Position numbers and translations under genes: made by a program. From Chitinophagaceae bacterium UBA2375 (GTDB taxonomy: Bacteria; Bacteroidota; Bacteroidia; Chitinophagales; Chitinophagaceae): DNA of 55,892 bases. This document shows positions 34,033 through 42,842 of this stretch, piece after piece. The notes under the pieces are model-generated. The model saw only the letters and a list, made by a program, of their open reading frames with translations. It was not told the origin of the DNA and searched no databases. The DNA lies in contig DDTB01000012.1 in the NCBI GenBank assembly GCA_002343985.1, forward strand, positions 1 to 55,892. The letters are read 5' to 3'. Numbering within the stretch: position 1 is the stretch's first letter; every line of letters starts with the position of its first letter.

Positions 34033-36921
34033 TTATGCCTTAAGTAAAGGTAATGAAACCGTAAATGTGTCGGGCCTTTGCTCAATCCGTACTTTTTTCC
34101 GGCTCAACAAATTATACCTGCTGATGATATTTTGCAAACCCATGCCCGCACCGGGTTGCTTACTCATGCGCGGATTGATATTATTTGACAACTGCAATTC
34201 TTCATCCTGTACAATTTCGAGGGTGATGGTCAGCGGTTGTTCCTTCGTCACAACATTATGTTTGATCGCATTCTCCACCAGCAATTGCAATGTCAATGGT
34301 GGTATCCGGTACTGGTTCATCTGCGTTGCATTGATTCGGATGTCGAGCCTGAGCGGTTCGCCAAAACGGCGTTGTTGCAACTGATGGTAAATGTTCATGA
34401 GGTTGACTTCATCCAACAGCGGTATGGTATCATGATCCCGGTATTGAATGATTTGCCTGAAAAAATCAGAAAGCTGCTCCGCATAACCTACAGCGCCTTT
34501 TGGGTCTTCCTCAATCGTTGATATCAAAGTGTTGAAACTGTTAAACAGGAAATGCGGGTTAACCTGTGTACGCAGCACGGCAAATTGCTGCTCGATTTTT
34601 TCCTGTTTCAACCTCTCCATCCGCTTGACAGCCGCTTCCCTGTTGCGAATGATGGCATATATGATACCCGACAGCAGCAGGCCCGATAAAGCAATAAACC
34701 AGTATTCGCGGTAAAACGGTTTACGGATGCGGAAAGCGAAACTGGCTTCACCTGCATAATCAAAATTCCTGTTCAGTGAAGCCCTGACCCTGAACACATA
34801 ATTGCCTGGTTGCAGGCGTGGAAAGTTTTTAAACCTGTCGGTAGTGTTAACCCAATTGCTGTCGAGCCCTTCCAGCTTGTACTGGTAGAAGACCCGCTCC
34901 GGATCAGTGTAATATAACCCGGTGTAATAAAATGTGAGGTTGTTCTCGTCATATCGAAATAAGTTCCGGGTCAGCGGTATGTCTGATAAAAACAACTGAA
35001 CAGATTCAATGACCGGCTTTGGCTGCTGACTAACAGAGTTGGGTACCCGATACTGTAAAATCCCGTTATTGGTAGATACAAACAATTCGCCATCCCTGCC
35101 AACACTCACTGCACCGAGGTCCTCGGCATTCACATCACCCAGGCCCTGTCGGATGCCGAGGTAAGAAACCCGTCCTGTTTTTGGCTCAATGATATCAATC
35201 CCCGCGCGGTTAACCACCATGACATGGCCTGAAGGCACAGCCCGGACCGCTGATACATGTATATCGCTTAATCCTTTCGTGAGGTCGAACTTTTCCAGGT
35301 TCTTCCCGTCATAGCGGTACACACCGGACCTTGCGGTGGAAAACCAGATATTTCCCAACTGGTCTTCGGTAATGGAAAATACGTGCTCATCCGACAGGCC
35401 TACCCGGTTATCGATGACCGCATAATTCTTACCGTCGAACGAGATAAGCCCATTGCCATCCGTCCCAAACCAAATCCTGTTCCTGCTATCGCGGAAAACC
35501 GCGTAAATATAATTTGTGCCGATATTCCGGCTGTCATATTTCGTGTATACATAACTGTTATGTAAGCCCGGCTGGCCGGCTTGTATTGCAATGGTTCCTT
35601 CCAGGCTGCTGACATACACATCCTGTCCAGATCCGCTGATCGACAAAACGCTGGCTGTTGCATAGCCCGGATACTCTGTAAAGCGGCGATATTGATTGGT
35701 CGACGGGTCAAGCAAAAACAAACCCCTTCCCATGGTTCCAATCCAGATAAACCCCTTTACATCTTCATACAAGGCCGTGATATCGGTTTTGTCTGTTAAT
35801 TCTGAAATGCGGATGCGGGTAAAAACAGAAGGCTTCCGCATATTATCCGTCCGTAACAATTCATTATTTTCATTATTGATCCAAAGCCTTCCTTTGGAAT
35901 CTGAGAGTATGGCATGTATATGTTCGAAGACAGGATTTCCGGGCGCCGGCAGCAAATGGAAACTTGCCAGTTGCGTCCTGATCAATCCGTTTGCAGGAGT
36001 GGCGATCCAGTGGTTTCCCTGGTCATCACGTACAATGTCTGAAACCTGTGTAACAGGTGTATTACCCACAAGGGTTTCCAAATAATCGGTATCGGCTTTG
36101 TACAAAAAAAATCCCTTGTCCCTGGTGCCAATCATGAGTATGTTTCCTGAGGCATGCAATGCCGTAACTTCTCCATAAGCCCAGTTTGATAACCCCTTAG
36201 GTTGCCAGATTTTATCCTGTACCGGGTCAAACAGGCATACCCCTTTATCCTGCATCCCGATCCAGCACCATCCATTAACCGCCGCAGCCAGGCTTGTGAT
36301 GAGTTGATCGGGAAGACCGTTTTTTGTGGTAAAAGTTTTTACGGTTCTCTTTTGCCCGGACAATTTGCAAAGGGCAAAGCCCTGGTCGGTTCCTGCTATA
36401 ACCTGACCGTTTGATAAAACCTGCAAGGCATTCACCTGTTCATCGATTAGCCCGTCTTCAGCGTCTACCAGGTACATCTTTGATTGCTCAAAATAATACA
36501 GCCCTTCGCCGGCGCTGCCAAACCAAAGCCTGCCAGCAGAATCCCTGGCAAATGATGTTATCCTTTTGGTGGGTGACCCCTCTTCAGGATTGATATAATT
36601 GAGAAATTGGCGGTCATATTTTGCGAGGCGACCGCTTTTGAAACCCGTCCAGATATTATGCAGGCTATCCTCCATGATTGCTGTAACTGTATCGCTGTAG
36701 TCCTTGTTTTGAAAAGGCATCGGATAAAAGCGCAGCCCGTCAAAACGGTACAACCCCTGGTCGGTGCCAACCAGGATATAGCCGTTGGCACGTTTGTACA
36801 GGCAATTGATCCTGACAGTACGGTTATCCTTTTCGAGCCGGTACATGCTTGTGCGCTCGGTTTGCGCCTGGATGCAGCACGTAAAAAGCAACATGATAAC
36901 GGTAAGGCATACACGAATCAT
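34033..36921 (-). CDS. Reg_prop propeller sensor histidine kinase (LytS type)
   Basis: 962 residues: signal peptide to about 20 (VIMLLFTCCIQAQ), a periplasmic two-component propeller with many repeats of the kind GRLWFGSAGEGLYYF and NIWFSTARSGVYRYD (about 25-640), a Y_Y_Y domain about 650-730 (FYYTGLYYTDPERVFYQYKLEG), one membrane helix about 740-760, and a His_kinase module with the phosphoacceptor in RTQVNPHFLFNSFNTLIS and a HATPase domain (LLVENAIKHNV, GAGMGLQNI). It phosphorylates the downstream LytTR regulator. Propellers of this kind often sense polysaccharides or surface signals; here the operon partners suggest an envelope or redox cue. Confidence 0.93.
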   Translation of the reverse strand: MIRVCLTVIMLLFTCCIQAQTERTSMYRLEKDNRTVRINCLYKRANGYILVGTDQGLYRFDGLRFYPMPFQNKDYSDTVTAIMEDSLHNIWTGFKSGRLAKYDRQFLNYINPEEGSPTKRITSFARDSAGRLWFGSAGEGLYYFEQSKMYLVDAEDGLIDEQVNALQVLSNGQVIAGTDQGFALCKLSGQKRTVKTFTTKNGLPDQLITSLAAAVNGWCWIGMQDKGVCLFDPVQDKIWQPKGLSNWAYGEVTALHASGNILMIGTRDKGFFLYKADTDYLETLVGNTPVTQVSDIVRDDQGNHWIATPANGLIRTQLASFHLLPAPGNPVFEHIHAILSDSKGRLWINNENNELLRTDNMRKPSVFTRIRISELTDKTDITALYEDVKGFIWIGTMGRGLFLLDPSTNQYRRFTEYPGYATASVLSISGSGQDVYVSSLEGTIAIQAGQPGLHNSYVYTKYDSRNIGTNYIYAVFRDSRNRIWFGTDGNGLISFDGKNYAVIDNRVGLSDEHVFSITEDQLGNIWFSTARSGVYRYDGKNLEKFDLTKGLSDIHVSAVRAVPSGHVMVVNRAGIDIIEPKTGRVSYLGIRQGLGDVNAEDLGAVSVGRDGELFVSTNNGILQYRVPNSVSQQPKPVIESVQLFLSDIPLTRNLFRYDENNLTFYYTGLYYTDPERVFYQYKLEGLDSNWVNTTDRFKNFPRLQPGNYVFRVRASLNRNFDYAGEASFAFRIRKPFYREYWFIALSGLLLSGIIYAIIRNREAAVKRMERLKQEKIEQQFAVLRTQVNPHFLFNSFNTLISTIEEDPKGAVGYAEQLSDFFRQIIQYRDHDTIPLLDEVNLMNIYHQLQQRRFGEPLRLDIRINATQMNQYRIPPLTLQLLVENAIKHNVVTKEQPLTITLEIVQDEELQLSNNINPRMSKQPGAGMGLQNIISRYNLLSRKKVRIEQRPDTFTVSLPLLKA

Positions 36922-36928
36922 ATCCGGG

Positions 36929-37480
36929 TCATGGTTTTATGAGTGACGCTTTTACCTCTACTTTGATTTCGGATGCCAGCTTTTCGTGTACCACTTTTGG
37001 TATGGGGATTTGGTGGTCGGCGAGGAGCACCGTGAAATTGGAGAGTATGGAACAACCACTTGGGGTTACCGTTAATTCAGACTTGATGATGCGTTCCTGA
37101 GATACGCCATGTACCACCAGGTTTCCTTTGGCCCTGACAGTGTACTTGCCTGGAACGGAAAAGTCGATATCCTCGATGATTTTACCACTGAATGTGGCGT
37201 TAGGATGGAGATTGCTCTCCATATAATTTTCGTTGAAATGCTCTTTCTGCAAAGGATTATTGAAGCCCTCAAAAGTGGATACTGGCACGCTGAATGCAAA
37301 GAGCTTGCGCCCGATGTCGAGTTTTCCTTTCATTTGATCGCTGGAAGCCCGGATCAACTCCAGCGGCGCGTCTGACCTGAACTGAACTTTTCCGTTATTG
37401 GTTGAAAATACCTGCGCCTGCAGCGGCATGGCCGCGACAAGGAACAGGATGCTTATGAACAGGCGAAAACGGGAACACAT
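36929..37480 (-). CDS. YceI family protein (second copy)
   Basis: 183 residues with a signal peptide (LFISILFLVAAMPLQAQ) and the YceI lipocalin-like barrel that binds polyisoprenoids in studied members. Shares the segment EHFNENYMESN and NATFSGK with the paralogue at 38461-39012. It sits 7 bp upstream of the histidine-kinase gene and 57 bp after the DUF5777 gene. Confidence 0.85.
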   Translation of the reverse strand: MCSRFRLFISILFLVAAMPLQAQVFSTNNGKVQFRSDAPLELIRASSDQMKGKLDIGRKLFAFSVPVSTFEGFNNPLQKEHFNENYMESNLHPNATFSGKIIEDIDFSVPGKYTVRAKGNLVVHGVSQERIIKSELTVTPSGCSILSNFTVLLADHQIPIPKVVHEKLASEIKVEVKASLIKP

Positions 37481-37537
37481 AGGCGCGCATATAATCCTGT
37501 AAGGTAATCAATAATTCAGTTTCACATTTCGCGGGCA

Positions 37538-38458
37538 TCAACCACGCTTGCGTTTGCCCACCGTAAAAACCCTTGAAATGTTAAACCCAAAATATAAGTC
37601 GCCTTTCTCCCATAAACCGGTGGTTTCCGTAATGAAAGTCCGCTCAGCCATTCCCTGCGAATTGGTCACATGTAACTGAAACACGTGCCCTCCGGTTTCA
37701 ATATCAAAACCCAATGAGAGGGAATTGGTCGTGCCGCGCAATTTATAATCGGGGTGCTGGTAATAGTATTCGGCGTTTATGCTTACCCGTTTGCTGATCT
37801 TCTGGCGGCCCCCTATACCAAGCGCCAGGATATCATTAGGTTCATCCGCGTAAGTAACCAGGTTCCTGTGTACCAGCGTGGGCATCAATTGTATGGATGT
37901 GCCTTCTGAGAATTTCCTGCCTATGATGAGCTGATGCGAAAAAAACAGGCGGGATGAAAAATAATTTTTCCTGTTCGGATCTTCAAACTTCAAGGTCTTT
38001 AAAGCAACTGTAGGCACATAGCTCAGGGTAATGGGCATGCGCCTTTTACCGGTTGACTGGCGTAAAATTTTCCATTTAAAAAACGCGTCAAGGGTTTTCT
38101 GGTGTGTGCTCCGCCCGAAACCCACCATGAGTGTGGATGTAATGCCATAATCAAGCCCCATCCTCATTGTAGCATTATCCAAACCAAAAAGTTCATACAG
38201 TCCATTGTTCAGTTTCCCAAACCTGTGCGAGATCTTTACATCCAGCACACCCCTGGCCACATTCTCCACGGTATGGCCATTAATGAGCCTGGTGGTTTTA
38301 AAAGTAGCTGTGGTATAGTTCGTAGCTGATTTGTTGTCACCAATCACTTCCTGCTCAAGTTGAGACAGGAGGTCGGTGGTATCCTGTGCATGGCCGGCCC
38401 CCATAGCGCTTATGGCAACAGCAATTGCCAGCATTGCATATCCAAACATCTTTCTCAT
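37538..38458 (-). CDS. DUF5777 beta-barrel protein
   Basis: About 306 residues from the ATG at 38458 (signal peptide MRKMFGYAMLAIAVAISAMGAGHAQ); a longer frame to 38485 overlaps the YceI gene. The mature sequence is beta-strand rich, with TFKTTRLINGHTVENVARGVLDV, SHRFGKLN, YGITSTLMVGFGRS and the final FGFNISRVFTVGKRKRG, which fit the DUF5777 family of outer-membrane proteins. Its start lies 2 bp after the YceI stop, so the two are co-translated. DUF5777 genes commonly neighbour YceI genes. Confidence 0.82.
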   Translation of the reverse strand: MRKMFGYAMLAIAVAISAMGAGHAQDTTDLLSQLEQEVIGDNKSATNYTTATFKTTRLINGHTVENVARGVLDVKISHRFGKLNNGLYELFGLDNATMRMGLDYGITSTLMVGFGRSTHQKTLDAFFKWKILRQSTGKRRMPITLSYVPTVALKTLKFEDPNRKNYFSSRLFFSHQLIIGRKFSEGTSIQLMPTLVHRNLVTYADEPNDILALGIGGRQKISKRVSINAEYYYQHPDYKLRGTTNSLSLGFDIETGGHVFQLHVTNSQGMAERTFITETTGLWEKGDLYFGFNISRVFTVGKRKRG

Positions 38459-38460
38459 AA

Positions 38461-39012
38461 TTACATTTTTTGATCGTACTGGCATGCTACTTTGATTTCT
38501 ACAGATTCCGCGATATTGTCTTTCACCAATTTTGGAATGCTGACCTGGTAGTCGGCAAGCTTCACAAAAAAGGTTGATTCAGCGGAAATTTTACCTGACT
38601 TCACTTGAACCGTTCCATTGGCATTCACTTTTTTTGTCACACCATGCATGGTCAGGTCACCGCTAACAGATACGGGATATTGACCGTCTTTATCAAATGA
38701 AACTTTACTGATATCCGCGATAACCCCTTTAAATGTGGCTTTCGGGAACTTATTGCTTTCCATGTAATTCTCGTTGAAATGCTCTTCCATCAGGGCTTTC
38801 TCAAAATGAAAACTCTTGATGAGCACCGAAAATTGCAGGTCGCCTGTTTGTGTGTTCAGCACACTCATCACCTGGTTATTCTCGGCTTCGATATTCTCAA
38901 GCGGCGCTTTTGAATAGAATGAAATAAATCCGTTCTTGGTGAAATATCTCTGCGCATTGGCCTGGAGGCTTGCTGCTATGCATACAATGGAAACAATGAA
39001 TATCTTTTTCAT
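38461..39012 (-). CDS. YceI family protein (first copy)
   Basis: 183 residues: signal peptide (MKKIFIVSIVCIAASLQANAQ) and a YceI barrel (FISFYSKAPLENIEAENNQV, MHGVTKKVNANGTVQV, DYQVSIPKLVKDNIAESVEI). Paralogue of 36929-37480. Periplasmic lipid or isoprenoid carriage is the family's known property; the ligand here is unknown. Confidence 0.88.
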   Translation of the reverse strand: MKKIFIVSIVCIAASLQANAQRYFTKNGFISFYSKAPLENIEAENNQVMSVLNTQTGDLQFSVLIKSFHFEKALMEEHFNENYMESNKFPKATFKGVIADISKVSFDKDGQYPVSVSGDLTMHGVTKKVNANGTVQVKSGKISAESTFFVKLADYQVSIPKLVKDNIAESVEIKVACQYDQKM

Positions 39013-39051
39013 GTTGGTTGTTTTTGATGGTTGATGATTGATATGTATCGA

Positions 39052-39426
39052 TTAATTATTTGGCGCGCCGGCATCTATCCAGCATTTGATTTTCGCGGCT
39101 TCATCGCTTGTTAACGGACCTGTTGGAGGCATCGATTTTTCAACCAGCGCACGAGCGTTGATCCTGTCTTTCTTGCCACTGATCTGCGCGTAATTAGTCA
39201 GCAAAACCCCGCCCGAAGCGCCACCGGCGTCATGACAGCCGGAGATGGCGCATTTGCTGAGGATCAGGGGCTGTACATCAGCGGCAAAACCGGCCTGCAC
39301 GGTGGTACAATCTACCGGTGTAGTTGAACCGGGATACAAGATTTCTTCTTTGTCGTAATAGCATGACTGTACAAAGCCGAGGCTGGTTATAGCTATGGCG
39401 AACAGCCATTTTTTTGTTTGTATCAT
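39052..39426 (-). CDS. Heme c lipoprotein with CX4CH motif
   Basis: About 124 residues from the ATG at 39426, which opens a lipoprotein signal ending FVQSC. The heme attachment motif is CAISGCHD, i.e. Cys-x4-Cys-His rather than Cys-x2-Cys-His. A likely axial Met is in KSMPPTGPLT and the C-terminus CWIDAGAPNN is shared with the next cytochrome. Predicted periplasmic or outer-leaflet electron carrier. The longer frame from 39471 overlaps the upstream gene. Confidence 0.8.
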   Translation of the reverse strand: MIQTKKWLFAIAITSLGFVQSCYYDKEEILYPGSTTPVDCTTVQAGFAADVQPLILSKCAISGCHDAGGASGGVLLTNYAQISGKKDRINARALVEKSMPPTGPLTSDEAAKIKCWIDAGAPNN

Positions 39427-39445
39427 GATGGTTGGTAAATAATGA

Positions 39446-40162
39446 TTAATTGTTGGGCGCACCTGCTTCAATCCATTTCCTGACCTGCGCGATGCGGCAA
39501 TCGCTCAGTTTGGCGGCCCCGCGCGGCATTGCCGGAAAACCTGCGGCATGTGTGATGGTGCCCATAAACTTACCGTTCAGCGCGATGCTCCGGATATTGT
39601 TATAGGTACTGAGGTCGAGCCCCGCGCTCTGGAAATTTGGATTGTGGCAACCCCTGCAATTGCTGTTCACCAGGGGTTGAATAGTGGCTGAAAAGGTAAA
39701 CTGCGAACTGTCGCAATCATTGCAGGCATTGTTCTTCGCACCCTGCTGGATCCATCGGAAGATAAGTTGCTTCTCCGCGGCTGTAAGCGGCGTGGATGGC
39801 GGCCTCGGCATGATTTTGCTGGGATCCGTTTCATTCAGCACTTCATACAAATCACTTCCGTTGGGGTTACCCGGGCGCACATCGCCTGTGGCCATGATGG
39901 TGGCATAAGACGTGAGCTCAATACCATCCTGCCTGGTGGCGGCGTCGTGGCAATTGCTTTTCGCGCAACTTGAAATCAGCAGGGGCAGTATTTGGTTTTG
40001 AAAATACACCGTATCCGCGCTGCAAGGCTGTTCCCCTCCTGTTGGTGGCGGATTGTTCCCAGGTGGATTATTGACCAACCCATCGGGCTCATGCTTACAG
40101 GATGCGCCCCAGGCAATCAATCCGCCAAAGCAAACGAGGATCAACAATGATTTCAGTTTCAT
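39446..40162 (-). CDS. Two-domain heme c lipoprotein
   Basis: About 238 residues from the ATG at 40162; lipobox AWGASC. The first heme motif is CAKSNCHD (CX4CH) and the second CRGCHN (CX2CH). Each is followed by a candidate Met ligand (SKIMPRPP, FPAMPRGAA). A CNDC pair lies between the domains. Homologous in its second half to the 39052-39426 protein. Electron transfer is inferred from the heme motifs; partner unknown. Confidence 0.82.
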   Translation of the reverse strand: MKLKSLLILVCFGGLIAWGASCKHEPDGLVNNPPGNNPPPTGGEQPCSADTVYFQNQILPLLISSCAKSNCHDAATRQDGIELTSYATIMATGDVRPGNPNGSDLYEVLNETDPSKIMPRPPSTPLTAAEKQLIFRWIQQGAKNNACNDCDSSQFTFSATIQPLVNSNCRGCHNPNFQSAGLDLSTYNNIRSIALNGKFMGTITHAAGFPAMPRGAAKLSDCRIAQVRKWIEAGAPNN

Positions 40163-40185
40163 GTGTGTTGTTTTATACAGGTTTT

Positions 40186-40626
40186 TCATTTTGTATGGTA
40201 GCAACGGGCCAAATAAACATCTCCGGCAATTCCCAGGTCAGGGTCGCCCTGGCCAATGCCTGATGCCAGTCCTTTAATTTGCAGTACCTGCCCTTTCGCG
40301 ATACCTGCAGATTTCTCTTCGAGCGTGCAGTTGACATGCGCGCCTTCAATACCTGATTCCAGCAATACCACCTGCTGTTGTTGGGTATTTTCAGATATGT
40401 CGATAACCGTACCGGTTACTTCGAGTACCCGGCCTGTAAATTCTTTCCCTGCCCTGAGCGAGTCAACCGAATACATTTTATACAGTTCGGTGGCAGAAAC
40501 CGGAATGCCTTTGGCAGACTTCACATCGAGGGGGCCTTTTTGGTACATGTAGTAACCAATACCGGCACCGGCCAATGCAAGGAAGGCGAGGATGCCTATG
40601 ATGATTTTTTTTGATTTGCGTTTCAT
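40186..40626 (-). CDS. Membrane-anchored OB-fold (tRNA_anti-like) protein
   Basis: 146 residues: basic start MKRKSKK, one membrane helix (IIIGILAFLALAGAGIGYYMY) and a periplasmic OB-fold domain about 45-146 (GKEFTGRVLEVTGTVIDISEN, VLLESGIEGAHVNCTLEE, GQVLQIKGLASG) of the tRNA_anti-like group. Despite that name these are not known to bind tRNA. First gene of the eight-gene envelope operon, with a promoter directly in front. Confidence 0.82.
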   Translation of the reverse strand: MKRKSKKIIIGILAFLALAGAGIGYYMYQKGPLDVKSAKGIPVSATELYKMYSVDSLRAGKEFTGRVLEVTGTVIDISENTQQQQVVLLESGIEGAHVNCTLEEKSAGIAKGQVLQIKGLASGIGQGDPDLGIAGDVYLARCYHTK

Positions 40627-40630
40627 GACC

Positions 40631-40661
40631 TAAAATTAGAGCCAGGCCATACCCTCTCAAA
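40631..40661 (-). promoter_or_regulatory. Promoter of the YceI/cytochrome/two-component operon
   Basis: Minus strand TTTG (40661-40658), 19-bp spacer, TAATTTTA (40638-40631): one mismatch to TAnnTTTG. It ends only 4 bp from the start codon, so the message would be nearly leaderless. Confidence 0.6.
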
Positions 40662-40708
40662 ACGAAGTTGACTGAACGGGAATAAAACGAGTCTGAACCG
40701 GAAAATGG

Positions 40709-41332
40709 TCAACTGACCGGGCTGATGTACTGCTGAACGGGGATGCGGTTGGCAATGCTTTTACCAAGCGTCATCTCGTCGGCGTATTCCAATTCGCCGC
40801 CAAAAGATATGCCGCGGGCGATGGTCGTAATGCGAACGGGGGTTTCCTTGAGTTGGCGGCTGATATAATAAATGGTGGTATCCCCCTGGATATTGGGGTT
40901 GAGGGCGAAGATAATTTCCTGTACTTCATCGGCCGGTATCCGAGCCAGCAGGCTGCTGATCTGCAATTGGTCGGGGCTGATGCCATCGAGCGGGGAGATC
41001 ACCCCACCCAACACATGGTAGACCCCGTTAAACTGTTGGGTGCTTTCAATAGCAATGACATCGCGGATACTTTCCACCACACAAATCGTCTCTTTGCGGC
41101 GCATGGTATTGCTGCAGATATTGCAGAGGTCCTGGTCGGCGATGTTATGGCATTTCTGGCAAAACCTGATTTCCCTTCGCATACGCGCGACACGCTCGCT
41201 GAAAACAGATACCTGTTCTTCATCCTGCTTTAATAAATGCAGCGCCAGCCTGAGGGCTGTTTTCTTGCCAATGCCCGGGAGTTTGGCAAATTCATTCACC
41301 GCGTTTTCAAGAAGTGTGGAGGAGAAAATCAT
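40709..41332 (-). CDS. recR: Recombination mediator RecR
   Basis: 207 residues with the full RecR layout: helix-hairpin-helix (ELAKLPGIGKKTALRLALHLL), the four-Cys zinc finger CQKCHNIADQDLCNIC and the Toprim domain (ICVVESIRDVIAIEST, YHVLGGVISPLDGISPDQL). It loads RecA at gaps with RecO and RecF. Single gene, next to an unrelated lipoprotein gene. Confidence 0.97.
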   Translation of the reverse strand: MIFSSTLLENAVNEFAKLPGIGKKTALRLALHLLKQDEEQVSVFSERVARMRREIRFCQKCHNIADQDLCNICSNTMRRKETICVVESIRDVIAIESTQQFNGVYHVLGGVISPLDGISPDQLQISSLLARIPADEVQEIIFALNPNIQGDTTIYYISRQLKETPVRITTIARGISFGGELEYADEMTLGKSIANRIPVQQYISPVS

Positions 41333-41365
41333 GCTGTAAAATTAGGTAAACCGGAACATCCATCA

Positions 41366-42772
41366 TCAAAGGCTGATATCCCTTTCATTATCCCAATCGG
41401 CCCGGATCGCCAGTTTCTGGCTCAGGGTGACGACGGTTTCGGGTTGCAGGCGCTGGCTATAATCACCGGGATCCCAGCGGCCATTGCCATTTCGGTCATA
41501 TAATATCCGCATGTCATATTCCCCGGGCAGGAATCGGCTGTTTGTCCATTGGTTTGAAGTCAGGGGGGCCGAGAGTTTGATCTCATCCCCGATTAAAAAC
41601 TGTATAACAGGCTTTTTCTCCAAATCGAGGTTGCTGAATCGTAAGGCTACACGACCGTAATCTTCCACCCGGCGGGTTTTAAACTTCATCGTATCGGCCT
41701 TGGGGAGTTGGTTCCCCGCTGAATCAGTGAATGCGCCGGAACCCAGTAACAATACATAATCCCTGTCGGGCGACCAGTTCACCGTAAAAGTGATTTTTTT
41801 TCGGGTACTGTCTACCGTTAGTAATGTTCCCGGCAGGCGGTTATAATTGGTGTCAGCCAAAATGATTTGCGTGGAATCTATGTTTTGAAGCGGGTTATTG
41901 AAATCAAGGCGAAGGTCCGTCAACAGGTCCTGTAAGCGGTTGGCCTGGTTGCTGCTGTAGCGCAATTTTTTCTCCGGCTGCGCTTTCAGGCTCGATCCGG
42001 GTTTGGCAGGGGCCTTTTCGGCCGCATAGGCCAGCAGGTTCACCGAACCTTTTCCCGAACGGGTGTCTACGGTTTCATCCGCAAAAGCAAATATTTCTGT
42101 TTTGCTGTTATAGGTACGCCCCCCGTCGGCATCCTTCAGCGCGTACACTTTGAATTCGGCGCCGGGAAGGTTTTTAAACCGGAATGAGCCATCGCCCTTT
42201 ACCCTTGTGCTGTAATCGGGTTTGCGTGTTTGCACCGCGCTATCAGGGGCATCACGGTACAGCAATACCATGAGGGTACTGTCGGTACCACCGGTTTCGG
42301 CCATTTTAACGGACCCGTTCAAACTCAACGAATCAATGTAATCGCCGGTTGAAAACACATAGGTGAAATCGGTGAGTATGTTTCCTTCGTTGATGTCTTT
42401 AATGGCATTGCCAAACTGTAAGGTATACGTGGTATTGGGTAGAAGGCTGTCGCGCAGTTTGATGCTGATCGTGCGGAGGTTTCCGCTGACGGTTGGGTTT
42501 GTTTTGGGTGTGGGCGACATCAGGAACTGTTGCTGCAAGTCGGCCACTTCAACATATTCGTCGAATGTAAGGGTGATGCGGTTCCCGCTAAAATTCAGCT
42601 TCCCCATTTCCGGGCTGGCTTTTTGCAATACCGGCGCCAGGCTGTCCCGCGGACCACCGGTAGGCGCACCAATTTGCGCGCAACCGCCACCGGTTAATGA
42701 AAGGAACCATAATGCTATGCCGGCTATTAAACATGAACCCAGCCGGCGTACAGGTATAGACATCATTCGCAT
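41366..42772 (-). CDS. Ig-like (Big_5) domain lipoprotein
   Basis: 468 residues. The lipoprotein signal ends LTGGGC, so the mature protein is anchored at the outer membrane or periplasm. The N-terminal SbsA-type Ig-like domain has the typical run KASPEMGKLNFSGNRITLTFDEYV. Middle parts hold a carboxypeptidase-like beta-sandwich (GSFRFKNLPGAEFKVYALKDADGG) and the end FLPGEYDMRILYDRNGNGRWDPGDY carries Asp/Asn repeats able to bind calcium. Common in Bacteroidota as a single gene of unknown role; a cell-envelope structural role is inferred. Confidence 0.85.
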   Translation of the reverse strand: MRMMSIPVRRLGSCLIAGIALWFLSLTGGGCAQIGAPTGGPRDSLAPVLQKASPEMGKLNFSGNRITLTFDEYVEVADLQQQFLMSPTPKTNPTVSGNLRTISIKLRDSLLPNTTYTLQFGNAIKDINEGNILTDFTYVFSTGDYIDSLSLNGSVKMAETGGTDSTLMVLLYRDAPDSAVQTRKPDYSTRVKGDGSFRFKNLPGAEFKVYALKDADGGRTYNSKTEIFAFADETVDTRSGKGSVNLLAYAAEKAPAKPGSSLKAQPEKKLRYSSNQANRLQDLLTDLRLDFNNPLQNIDSTQIILADTNYNRLPGTLLTVDSTRKKITFTVNWSPDRDYVLLLGSGAFTDSAGNQLPKADTMKFKTRRVEDYGRVALRFSNLDLEKKPVIQFLIGDEIKLSAPLTSNQWTNSRFLPGEYDMRILYDRNGNGRWDPGDYSQRLQPETVVTLSQKLAIRADWDNERDISL

Positions 42773-42842
42773 GCGTACGCGAAGTTAATGAATGGAAAAG
42801 ATGTGGCGCATGAATCGGCCCTTACGCGAAGCATTTAACATT

